From positions 1 through 6,016 of the forward strand of contig JBDSLU010000099.1 of the NCBI GenBank assembly GCA_039916225.1: a DNA stretch of 6,016 nucleotides, read 5' to 3'. The position numbers and the translations under genes are program-made. Below, piece by piece: positions 1-6,016 of this stretch. The DNA comes from JBDSLU01 sp039916225 (GTDB lineage: Bacteria > Acidobacteriota > Vicinamibacteria > Vicinamibacterales > Vicinamibacteraceae). Numbering within the stretch: the stretch's first letter is position 1; each line of letters starts with the position of its first letter. The notes under the pieces are model-generated. The model did not search any database. It had not been told where the DNA came from and was given only the letters and a program-made list of their open reading frames with translations.

Positions 1-2179
1 TGGTCAGCGGCTCGGGCGTCGCGGCCGTCTTGACGAGGATGCTCATCACCGGCCACGCCGCCTGATGATACGGGCGGTAGATCGAGGGCTGCTGGTCGAC
101 GTCGAGACCGCTGTGATGGAAGTTCTCGACGACGCCCACCACCGTCATCCATGGGTTATCGCTGTTCAGGAAGCCGATCTTGAAGCGCTTGCCGACCGCC
201 GGCTCGTTGGGCCAGTGCTCGCGCGCGAAGCGTCGGTTGACCAGCACCACCGCCGGGGCGTTCAGCGCATCCCGCGGCGTGAACTCGCGGCCCTCGACGA
301 GCGGGATGCCGAGCGTCGCGAACGTGCCCGGGCAGGCGACGCTGTAGGCGCCGCTGGGCATGTTCTCGGATCCCGGATCTGGCCGGCCTTCGATGCTGAC
401 GGCGCGGCCCGCCCGCGCGCCCGTCAGCGGCAGGTGACCGACGGCGCCCACCGACACGACGCCCGGGATGGCCCCCACCTCGCGGGTCAGCCCGTCGCAG
501 AACTGCGCGTTGTCCGGCGGCCCGTAATAGAGCTCCTTCTGCGGCGGCGAGATCCCCATCACCAGCACGTTGCGGGGATCGAGCCCGGGATCGACACCGA
601 GCAGTCGGGACACGCTGACCAGCATGACGCCGGCGCCGGCCAGCACGATCAGCGTCAGCGCCACCTCGAGGGCCACCAGCCCGTAGCGCAGGCGGCTCTT
701 GCCGTCGCCGGTCGCGCCGCGCGTGTTCTGGCGCAGCGGGTTGGCCAGATTGCTCCGGAACGCCGCGAACGCCGGCGCCAGGCCGAACAGGATGCCGCTG
801 CCGATCGCGATCGCCGAGGTGAAGGCGAGGACCCTGAAGTCGATGGCCACGGTATCGACGGGGCGGAAATCGGAGGCGGCGATGCTCGTCGGCAACACCG
901 GCAGGATGGCCCGCGCCCCCCAGTAGGCGAGCAGCAGCCCGCCGATGCCGCCGGCGCAGGCGAGGACGACGCTCTCGGTCAGCAGCTGACGGACGATGCG
1001 CCCTCGACCGGCGCCGAGCGCAGCGCGAACGGCCAGCTCGCGCGAGCGTGAGGCGGCCCGCGCCAGCATCAGGTTGGCGACGTTGGCGCAGGCGATCAGC
1101 AGCACGAACCCCACCACCGCCAGCATCGGCGCCAGCTGCGATCGCTTCCGCGTCTGGCCGAAATCGCTCATCGCCTCGACGTTCACCGTCTGCTTCGGGT
1201 TCTGGACCGGGTATTCCGCCGCGAGGGCCCGGCCGATGGTGTCCATCTCGCTGCCCGCCTGCTCGAGCGTGACGCCCGGCTTCAGGCGCGCGATGGCGAC
1301 GAACGAGTTCGAGGTGCGGTCGCCATCGCCTTCCGTCCAGCCGACCGGCACCCAGAGCTCACGCCGCCCGCCGTATTCGTGGACGAAGGAGGCGGGCATC
1401 ACGCCGACGACGAGGAAGGCCTTGCCGTCGACCAGGATCGTCTTGCCGACGATGGCCGCGTCGGCAGCGTAGCGTCGCGTCCACAAACCGTGGCTGAGAA
1501 CGACGACTCTGTCCCGGCCCGCGGCCTCCTCCTCTTTCAAGAACGTCCGGCCGAGCATCGGCGGGATGCCCAGCACCTGGAAGAAGCTCGCCGTGACGCG
1601 AAGCCCGGGCACGCGCTCGCCGTCGCCCTGGCCCGTCACGCTGTAGCCGCGCCCGGCCGAGTCCTGCAGCCCGATGTTCGAGAAGGATCGGGATCGCTCC
1701 AGCCAGTCGCGGTAGTTCGGCATCGAGACGATGCTGAAGTTGGAGCGATCCTGGCTCGACGCCTGCCACAGCATCACGAGGCGGTCCGGCTCCGGAAACG
1801 GCAGCCGCTGCAGCAGCGTGGCGTTGATGATGCCGAACATCGTGGTGTTCGCGCCGATGCCCAGGGCGAGCGTCAGGACCGCCGCGACGGTGAAGCCGGG
1901 CGCGCGGCGCAGGGTGCGGACCGCGTATTTGACGTTCTGGCGGAGCTCGTCGAGCCAGCGGATCGAGCGCGCGTCCCGCTGGAGGTCCTTGGCCTGCTCG
2001 ATGCCGCCGAAGGCGCGACGCGCGGCGAGGCGGGCCTCCTCGGGCGAGACGCCCTGACGGACGAAGTCGTCCTCGATCTGGCGCAGGTGGGCGTCCAGCT
2101 CGCGGGCCAGCTCGCGCTCGGCGCGGCCGGCGCGCAGGAACGACAGCAGCCGCATGAAGACACGTCGCGGTTCCGACAT
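1..2179 (-). CDS. ADOP-type duplicated MacB/FtsX permease, C-terminus cut by window edge
   Basis: Inner-membrane permease of the MacB/FtsX superfamily. I translated this frame codon by codon from the ATG at 2179 to position 2: 726 residues, no stop. Residues about 8-66 form the charged N-terminal prefix domain typical of ADOP proteins (RAERELARELDAHLRQIEDD, then SPEEARLAARRAFGG). TM1 lies at about 96-117, followed by the GIGANTTMF and LPFPEPDRLV signatures. The first MacB-like periplasmic domain spans about 120-335. The first FtsX block has TMs at about 350-373, 403-425 and 449-472, with SRSRELAVRAALGA at 377-390. A further TM at about 500-522 leads into the second periplasmic domain (GIPLVEGREF at 624-633). 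The last three-TM FtsX block, roughly 150 residues, must lie beyond the left edge. The start is 9 bp after the padR stop, so the two are co-transcribed. No ATPase gene is seen, as usual for ADOP. Transported substrate is unknown for the family; a mechanotransmission or efflux role is only inferred. Confidence 0.95.
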   Translation of the reverse strand, partial: MSEPRRVFMRLLSFLRAGRAERELARELDAHLRQIEDDFVRQGVSPEEARLAARRAFGGIEQAKDLQRDARSIRWLDELRQNVKYAVRTLRRAPGFTVAAVLTLALGIGANTTMFGIINATLLQRLPFPEPDRLVMLWQASSQDRSNFSIVSMPNYRDWLERSRSFSNIGLQDSAGRGYSVTGQGDGERVPGLRVTASFFQVLGIPPMLGRTFLKEEEAAGRDRVVVLSHGLWTRRYAADAAIVGKTILVDGKAFLVVGVMPASFVHEYGGRRELWVPVGWTEGDGDRTSNSFVAIARLKPGVTLEQAGSEMDTIGRALAAEYPVQNPKQTVNVEAMSDFGQTRKRSQLAPMLAVVGFVLLIACANVANLMLARAASRSRELAVRAALGAGRGRIVRQLLTESVVLACAGGIGGLLLAYWGARAILPVLPTSIAASDFRPVDTVAIDFRVLAFTSAIAIGSGILFGLAPAFAAFRSNLANPLRQNTRGATGDGKSRLRYGLVALEVALTLIVLAGAGVMLVSVSRLLGVDPGLDPRNVLVMGISPPQKELYYGPPDNAQFCDGLTREVGAIPGVVSVGAVGHLPLTGARAGRAVSIEGRPDPGSENMPSGAYSVACPGTFATLGIPLVEGREFTPRDALNAPAVVLVNRRFAREHWPNEPAVGKRFKIGFLNSDNPWMTVVGVVENFHHSGLDVDQQPSIYRPYHQAAWPVMSILVKTAATPEPLT

Positions 2180-2187
2180 GACGGTGA

Positions 2188-2190
2188 CCT
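2188..2190 (-). promoter_or_regulatory. Ribosome-binding site of the permease, overlapping the padR stop codon
   Basis: On the minus strand AGG (2190-2188), continuing as AGGT, sits 8 nt before the permease ATG at 2179. Its A and first G are the last two bases of the padR TAG stop (2191-2189). A ribosome finishing padR therefore ends on the permease initiation site, which suggests translational coupling. The core is only 3-4 bases, so the site is modest, but it supports this start. Confidence 0.5.
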
Positions 2191-2530
2191 ATGAGGTGGC
2201 GCCGACGATCAGCTTGTTGACGAGGCCGGACAGCTTGCGCCAGCGCTCGACCTGCTCGTCGAGCGCGCGCAACCCAGGCTTGGTGATGGCGTAGTACTTG
2301 GCCTCGCGGTTGCTCTCGGTCCGCTGCCACGCGCCCTTGATCCACCCTTTCTGTTCGAGCCGGGTGAGGGCGGCGTACATGGTCCCCTGATTCAGCGGGA
2401 ACGGATCGTCGGCGACCTGTTCCAACCGGGCGGCAAGCCCGTAGGCATGCTGCGGCCCCATCGTCGACAGGGCCCGCAGCACGATCAGATCGAGGGTCCC
2501 CTGGAGCAGCTCGACGCGTTCACTGGCCAT
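2189..2530 (-). CDS. PadR-family transcriptional regulator (acidobacterial ADOP-linked type)
   Basis: 113-residue winged-helix DNA-binding protein, the usual length for short PadR (PadR-s2-like) regulators. The N-terminus ELLQGTLDLIVLRAL (7-21) is the standard first helix. HAYGLAARLE (28-37) matches the conserved H-x-Y-G segment, and NQGTMYAALTRLEQKGWI (47-64) is the recognition helix plus turn. In this family the helix is more often QGSLYPALxRLE; here T-M and A replace S-L and P. The wing carries SNREAKYYAITKPG (73-86), and a charged C-terminal helix (about 88-109) should form the dimer. Members linked to ADOP permeases usually sit directly upstream of them, as here. The likely role is repression of its own promoter and the downstream permease until a small ligand releases it; the ligand is unknown. 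The ATG at 2530 is favoured because the protein then starts right at the family's first helix and because a good promoter ends just upstream. Confidence 0.94.
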   Translation of the reverse strand: MASERVELLQGTLDLIVLRALSTMGPQHAYGLAARLEQVADDPFPLNQGTMYAALTRLEQKGWIKGAWQRTESNREAKYYAITKPGLRALDEQVERWRKLSGLVNKLIVGATS

Positions 2531-2539
2531 CGCAGTGAA
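2519..2539. promoter_or_regulatory. Candidate PadR operator O2, perfect 7-bp inverted repeat over the start codon
   Basis: TTCACTG-N7-CAGTGAA, both arms perfect, centred on 2529. It touches the last base of the -10 and covers the expected transcription start, the ATG and codons 2-4 of padR. It contains the same CACT-N9-AGTG core as O1, with the centres 33 bp apart, about three helical turns. Part of the downstream arm is coding (codons for Ala-Ser-Glu), so some of the symmetry could be accidental. Confidence 0.5.
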
Positions 2540-2567
2540 GCCTACGCGCGCTCCACTGGCGTGTCAA
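2539..2567 (-). promoter_or_regulatory. Sigma70-type promoter of the padR-permease operon
   Basis: The minus strand reads TTGACA (2567-2562, perfect -35 consensus), a 17-nt spacer, then TAGGCT (2544-2539; T, A and final T match the -10 consensus TATAAT). Only 8 nt separate the -10 from the padR ATG at 2530, so the expected start point (about 7 nt downstream) falls at 2533-2530. The transcript would be leaderless or almost so. The AGG that might be taken as a padR Shine-Dalgarno (2543-2541) lies inside the -10 and would not be transcribed. Confidence 0.65.
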
Positions 2568-2573
2568 GTGGAG
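2551..2573. promoter_or_regulatory. Candidate PadR operator O1, perfect 7-bp inverted repeat around the -35
   Basis: CTCCACT-N9-AGTGGAG, both 7-bp arms perfect, centred on 2562. The upstream arm, read on the minus strand, shares its last base with the start of TTGACA, so the dyad covers the -35 and the start of the spacer. A dimer bound here would block RNA polymerase. It shares the core CACT-N9-AGTG with O2. Assignment to the adjacent PadR is inference from position and symmetry; PadR proteins commonly bind dyads at their own promoters. Confidence 0.55.
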
Positions 2574-2597
2574 GACGTCGCCGGTCGACCGCAATGC

Positions 2598-4961
2598 CTA
2601 GAAGCGGACCTCGACGCGCTTCCCGTCGTAGCGGATGTCCCTGGTCGTCCCGGAAGGCAGCAAGAGCACGCGGAACGTTCGCGTGCTGTGCAGATTCGTC
2701 GCCCCCTTGGGCGCACCGGGCTCGAGAACGAGGCGCCGGGCCCGGTCATTCCACATCATGCGGATCCAGGTGCCGCGTGCGGCGAGGTAGTCCTGGCTGA
2801 TCCCGTCGTCCGCATACAACGTGAACTCGCCGTCGGCGCCGGCGTAGACCCGCAGCGTCGTCGGCTCGGTCACCGGTTGCGAGGTGTATTGGCGCACCGG
2901 ATCGAACGGCACGATGGCCCCGGCCCGGACGTAGAGCGGCATCGTGCCGAGGTCCACCGCGCGGGTCACCATGGTTCCGCCGGTCGCCTTGGCGTTCGTC
3001 CACCAGTCGTACCAGTCCCCTCCCGGCAGGTAGACCTCACGCGACGTGGCGCCCTTCGTGAAGATCGGCGCGACGAGCAGGTCGCGGCCCCACAAGAACT
3101 CTGTTCCGAGCCCGCGGACGATCGGGTCGTCCGGGTAGTGCAGCCACAACGCGCGCATCAGGGGCAGCCCCTGGTCGCGCGCCTGCCACGCCAGGGTGTA
3201 GGTGTACGGCAGCAGCTGGTAGCGCAGCTCGGCGTACTTGCGGGCGACAGGCTCGATGGCCGGATTGTTCATCTCCGACAGCAGGATGTTGCGCCGGTCG
3301 TCGGCCGCAATGGGCGCGTTGGTGTTGTTGTGCTCGCGCGGTCCCATGTCGTCCAGCCCCCACCCCCAGGGCAGCCGCGTCCACCAGGTGCGTCCGTGCG
3401 AGCGGAACGATCCGCAGAACGCGGCGAACTGGAACCAGCGGGCGTAGAGCTCACCCGTCAGCTCGTTGTTGGCGTAGAAGCCGCCGATGTCCGATCCCCA
3501 ATAGGGACCGATGCTCAGCGAGTAGTTGATGCCGACGGCGATCTGCGCCTGCAGCGTCTTCCACGAGCTCTCCGTGTCGCCCGACCAGACCCACCCGCCC
3601 CACTGCGCGATGCCCGGATAGCCATTGCGCTGCAGGCTCCACGGCCGGACATTGGGCGTCGAGTGCAGATGCCCCTGGTAATACAGCTGGTGGCGCCTGA
3701 TGCGCTCGTGCAGGTTGAACCAGTCGCCCTCGTCCGGCCAGAAGGCGTCGATTCCCGCCCGTACCAGCGGGACGTGCTGCTGCCAGTAGCTCGCGAGATG
3801 CGCGTCGTCGACCGTCTCGCCCGGCTGCGGCGGAATCGTCCCGTGCAAAGTGGGCAGCCGGTCGCGATCCCACGGCACCATGTGGACCGCGACCTTGACG
3901 TGCTGCGCGTGGAGATCGGCGATGACAGCGGCCGGAGCGCGCGTGAAGACCTCGGGATTGAACTGGAAGGACGGCTGCTTCGTGTTCCAGCCCCGCGGCG
4001 TGAAGCCGGTGCCGAGGTAGATCAAGGCATCGAGCGGGATGTGCTTCTGCCGGAACGTCTCGGCGATGCCGAGCATCTGCACGTCGGTCTCGAGCGTCCG
4101 ATGCGACTGCATGTAGCCCAGCGCCCACAGCGGCGGCATGGCCGCCGGCCCGGTGATCGCCGCGAAGTCCTTCATCGCCGTGGTTGGATCGGCGGCATCG
4201 AGGACAAAGACATCGTAGAGGCCTGGAATGACGACATCCGGCGGCGGCAGACCCTTGGCCAGTGCCTGCTGCTGATTGCGCTCGTTCTGCGGCACGCGCT
4301 CGGCGTCGCTCGGCCGCCAGGGAATGAAGACGCCACGGTCGGCGGCGCGGAGATCGACCTGCCCCCAGGGCGCCGCCACGAACAGTCCCCAGCCGCTCGT
4401 GCCCAACAACATGGCGACCGGATTGCGCGACCCGTACATGTCGGCCTGCCAGCGCGGCTGCATCGTGTCGAGTCGGCCGCGGCGATCGAATTGCACCGGC
4501 TGCTCGCGCCAGGGCGTGGCTTTGTCCGGCAACGGCCCACCTTCGCCCAGGCCGAGCACAGGCTGCTCGTCGAGCCGGAACGACAGGCTCCCGTCCTGCT
4601 CGAACACGATCTGCTGCACGAGCGCGCCGGCGCGGTTGGTGATCCGCAGCGTCAACGGGTTCGGCCGGACCTCGACCGCGAGCGCCCCGATGACCCGCCG
4701 CACCGGCTTCGTGAGCTTGCGCAGGGACAGCGCCGGCGGCACGCGCCGGCCATCGACGATCGCCGGATTGACGGGAAAGTCGTCCTTGAAACTGACCGGC
4801 TTGAGGGTGATGCGAAGACTTCGCTCGCCAGCGGCTCGCACGTCGAGCTGGGCCGGAGCACCAGCCGTCGTGATTGGCTGCGCCCCGGCACGGACAGCGC
4901 TGAGCGCAACGATGAGCAGGATGGGAACGTGGCCGAGCACACGCCCGGCTCGTGGTCGCAT
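2598..4961 (-). CDS. Secreted glycoside hydrolase family 31 enzyme (alpha-glucosidase/alpha-xylosidase-like)
   Basis: 787 residues from the chosen ATG (4961). Residues 1-27 are a Sec signal peptide: basic MRPRAGR, a hydrophobic core at about 11-23, and an A-G-A cleavage site before Gln28. The N-terminal galactose-mutarotase-like beta-sandwich runs to about 260. The (beta/alpha)8 barrel follows from PPLWALGYMQS (276-286). Expected nucleophile is Asp410 in FWPDEGDW, and expected acid/base is Asp462 in WSGDTESSW, preceded by QRNGYPGIAQWGG (444-456). Asp491 in YWGSDIGGF (487-495) and FRSHGR (519-524) complete the GH31 signature. Two C-terminal beta-sandwiches follow, with YVRAGAIVPF (677-686) and YADDG (716-720), the last typical of DUF5110. 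The enzyme should be a retaining exo-acting alpha-glycosidase or transglycosidase outside the cytoplasm; the substrate cannot be read from sequence. It has no transporter or sugar regulator beside it. A TTG at 5045 would add 28 residues before the signal peptide and is rejected. Confidence 0.95.
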   Translation of the reverse strand: MRPRAGRVLGHVPILLIVALSAVRAGAQPITTAGAPAQLDVRAAGERSLRITLKPVSFKDDFPVNPAIVDGRRVPPALSLRKLTKPVRRVIGALAVEVRPNPLTLRITNRAGALVQQIVFEQDGSLSFRLDEQPVLGLGEGGPLPDKATPWREQPVQFDRRGRLDTMQPRWQADMYGSRNPVAMLLGTSGWGLFVAAPWGQVDLRAADRGVFIPWRPSDAERVPQNERNQQQALAKGLPPPDVVIPGLYDVFVLDAADPTTAMKDFAAITGPAAMPPLWALGYMQSHRTLETDVQMLGIAETFRQKHIPLDALIYLGTGFTPRGWNTKQPSFQFNPEVFTRAPAAVIADLHAQHVKVAVHMVPWDRDRLPTLHGTIPPQPGETVDDAHLASYWQQHVPLVRAGIDAFWPDEGDWFNLHERIRRHQLYYQGHLHSTPNVRPWSLQRNGYPGIAQWGGWVWSGDTESSWKTLQAQIAVGINYSLSIGPYWGSDIGGFYANNELTGELYARWFQFAAFCGSFRSHGRTWWTRLPWGWGLDDMGPREHNNTNAPIAADDRRNILLSEMNNPAIEPVARKYAELRYQLLPYTYTLAWQARDQGLPLMRALWLHYPDDPIVRGLGTEFLWGRDLLVAPIFTKGATSREVYLPGGDWYDWWTNAKATGGTMVTRAVDLGTMPLYVRAGAIVPFDPVRQYTSQPVTEPTTLRVYAGADGEFTLYADDGISQDYLAARGTWIRMMWNDRARRLVLEPGAPKGATNLHSTRTFRVLLLPSGTTRDIRYDGKRVEVRF

Positions 4962-5096
4962 GGGTATCACCTGGCCTCCTCGCGGTCGTCTTGAAGCTAC
5001 CCTACGCTGCGAGAACCGCGTCGGTGGGGCGTCGAGCACGTCCAATCCGACGTCGCCACAGCACTCGGTGGGCCAGGGCGCTGCTGCCGGTGACGG
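4962..5096. other. Intergenic spacer between upstream permease and GH31
   Basis: 135 bp with no gene. Apart from the GH31 ribosome-binding region at its left end, I see no convincing element. TAGGGT on the minus strand (just downstream of CGCAGCG) resembles a -10, but the hexamer 17 nt upstream is CCACCG, nothing like a -35. There is no GC-rich hairpin with a T-run after the permease stop. Whether GH31 has its own promoter or is read through from the permease gene is undecided. Confidence 0.5.
4967..4981 (-). promoter_or_regulatory. Ribosome-binding region of the GH31 gene, with two possible cores
   Basis: The minus strand carries GAGGAGG (4981-4975) and then AGGTGA (4972-4967). AGGAGG is 13 nt from the ATG at 4961, which is long. 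AGGTG is 6 nt from it, which is good. An in-frame GTG (4970-4968) lies 4 nt after AGGAGG and would add only Val-Ile-Pro. Either start keeps the signal peptide intact; ATG is preferred. Confidence 0.6.
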
Positions 5097-6016
5097 TCAG
5101 TCCTGGCGCAGCGCCACCATCGGATCGACGCCGGCGGCGCGGCGCGCTGGCAGGTAGCAGGCCAGGAACGTGATCGCGCCGAGGGCGACGATCACCGCGA
5201 CGTAGGCGAGCGGGTCGGTCGCCTGCACGCCGAACAGCTGGTTGCGCAGCAGGCGCGTCGCCCCGAGACTGGCGACGATTCCGACCGCGAGGCCGGCGAG
5301 CACCAGCCGCGCCCCCATCCCGAGCATCAGCCCGAGCACCCGTCGGCGCGGCGCGCCGAGCGCCATGCGGACGCCGAGCTCGTGGGTGTGGCGGCTGACG
5401 TGGAACGACAGCACGCTGTAGATGCCGACTGCGGCCAGCACCAGGCCGAGCCCGGCGAACGTGCTGAACATCGCCATCGTGAACCGGGGCTGCACCACGT
5501 CCTGGCCGAGCACTTCACTGAGCGTGATCGGCCGGCCGAGCGGCTGTTCCGCGTCGATGGCCCGCACTTCGGCGCGGACCGGGTTCACCAGCTGCGTCGG
5601 ATCGCCGGCCGCCGATCGGACCGCCAGCAACAGCTGCGGCGCGCCGATGATCGAGTACGGCAGCACCACCACCGGGGCCGGCTCGGACCGCAGTCCGGCG
5701 TTCCGGGTGTTGGCGATGACGCCGACGATGGTGACGTCGGCGCCGCGACTGACGTCGATCAGCGCGCCGGGCTGCGGCTGGGCGAGCAGGCCGAGCCGGA
5801 GCCGGCCGCCAATCGGATCCTGCCCGGCCGGCCACAACGCCGCGGCCGCTTCGTTGATCACCGCGACGCGATCACCGCGCTCGATCTCCACCGCGTCGAA
5901 CATCCGGCCGCGCCGCAGCGGGATGCCGTAGGTGCGCAGGTGATCGGCCCCGGCGAACGTCGCGCCGAGCCGCCGGGAGCTGTCCTGGTTCTGCCCGGCG
6001 ATGGTGAAGGGCGTCG
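5097..6016 (-). CDS. C-terminal part of a second ADOP/MacB-type permease, N-terminus beyond window edge
   Basis: The frame is open from the right edge (codon 6014-6012) to the TGA at 5099-5097, giving 305 visible residues. An internal ATG at 5903 is not the start: the codons upstream of it encode conserved family sequence (RTYGIPLRRGRMFD, then VAVINEAAAALWP). The visible part is the end of the second MacB-like periplasmic domain followed by the terminal FtsX block. That block has three TMs (PRFTMAMFSTFAGLGLVLAA region, the LVLAGLAVGIVASLGA region, and the AYVAVIVALGAITFLACYLP region). Between the first two is HELGVRMALGAPRRRVLGL, and the protein ends with PARRAAGVDPMVALRQD, the canonical ADOP/MacB C-terminus. 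It aligns by eye with the second periplasmic domain of the left-hand permease but is clearly divergent, so this is not a recent tandem copy. Whether its own padR lies upstream cannot be seen. Confidence 0.94.
   Translation of the reverse strand, partial: TPFTIAGQNQDSSRRLGATFAGADHLRTYGIPLRRGRMFDAVEIERGDRVAVINEAAAALWPAGQDPIGGRLRLGLLAQPQPGALIDVSRGADVTIVGVIANTRNAGLRSEPAPVVVLPYSIIGAPQLLLAVRSAAGDPTQLVNPVRAEVRAIDAEQPLGRPITLSEVLGQDVVQPRFTMAMFSTFAGLGLVLAAVGIYSVLSFHVSRHTHELGVRMALGAPRRRVLGLMLGMGARLVLAGLAVGIVASLGATRLLRNQLFGVQATDPLAYVAVIVALGAITFLACYLPARRAAGVDPMVALRQD

Noticed and set aside
65..1051. A 328-codon plus-strand frame opposite the left permease
   Set aside because: It is in the same codon register as the permease and ends at a sense TCA (Ser) codon. 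The permease frame has recognisable domains throughout; this one does not.
1359..2345. A 328-codon minus-strand frame overlapping the end of padR and the start of the permease
   Set aside because: It is a different frame from both genes, rich in Arg, Ala and Pro and without a recognisable domain. It bridges two well-supported genes and is a composition artefact.
2582..2591. 10-bp palindrome CGGTCGACCG just after the GH31 stop, as a possible terminator
   Set aside because: It has no loop and no following T-run, so it cannot act as an intrinsic terminator, and short GC palindromes are common at this composition.
2535..4994. An 819-codon open frame on the plus strand antisense to nearly the whole GH31 gene
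   Set aside because: Its codons are in exact register with the GH31 codons, so a stop could arise only from sense TTA, CTA or TCA codons, which are rare in GC-rich genes. The product is low-complexity, rich in Arg, Pro, Val and Asp, and matches no family I know, while the minus strand encodes a complete GH31 enzyme.
4985..5040. TAGGGT or TTGGAC on the minus strand as a GH31 promoter
   Set aside because: Neither hexamer has a partner at 16-18 nt: TAGGGT is preceded by CCACCG, and TTGGAC is followed by GACGCG at the -10 position.
4962..5045. Upstream TTG start that would extend the GH31 protein by 28 residues
   Set aside because: The codon is TTG, the extension would bury the signal peptide behind 28 residues, and the strong purine-rich site sits directly before the ATG at 4961.
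5901..5903. ATG as start of a 268-residue permease
   Set aside because: The same frame stays open to the window edge and encodes conserved periplasmic-domain sequence upstream of this Met, so it is internal.

Overview
The window is GC-rich and densely coding. All four recognisable genes lie on the minus strand. Reading in the direction of transcription (high to low coordinates) they are: the C-terminal part of a duplicated MacB/FtsX-type permease (5097 to the right edge), a secreted glycoside hydrolase family 31 enzyme (2598-4961), a small PadR-family regulator (2189-2530), and a second permease of the same type that runs off the left edge (1-2179).

The most likely source is an Acidobacteriota genome. 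PadR regulators paired with ADOP permeases ('acidobacterial duplicated orphan permease', no ATPase gene beside them) are greatly expanded in that phylum, and both permeases here have that architecture. The phylum call is an inference from gene content and composition. The pair also occurs in some other soil lineages, so no genus is proposed.

Region by region: 1-2179 is an ADOP permease with the N-terminal prefix domain, the first periplasmic domain, the first FtsX block and most of the second periplasmic domain. Its last transmembrane block lies outside the window. 2189-2530 is its PadR regulator, with only 9 bp between the PadR stop and the permease start, so the two are almost certainly one operon. 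2531-2597 is a compact promoter region with a perfect TTGACA -35 element, a 17-bp spacer and a TAGGCT -10 element. Two inverted repeats share the core CACT-N9-AGTG; one covers the -35 and the other covers the expected transcription start and start codon. 2598-4961 is the GH31 enzyme with a Sec signal peptide and all catalytic signatures. 4962-5096 is a 135-bp spacer with a good ribosome-binding site but no convincing promoter or terminator. 5097-6016 is the end of the other ADOP permease.

How they may work together: the PadR protein probably represses its own promoter through the paired dyads and so controls the adjacent permease. The GH31 enzyme acts outside the cytoplasm on an alpha-linked sugar. 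Its lack of sugar-transport or other carbohydrate genes in the window leaves its substrate and its link to the permeases open. The noteworthy items are the paired operator architecture, the near-leaderless promoter and the GH31 nucleophile loop. I see no mobile element, CRISPR array, RNA gene or clearly new system.
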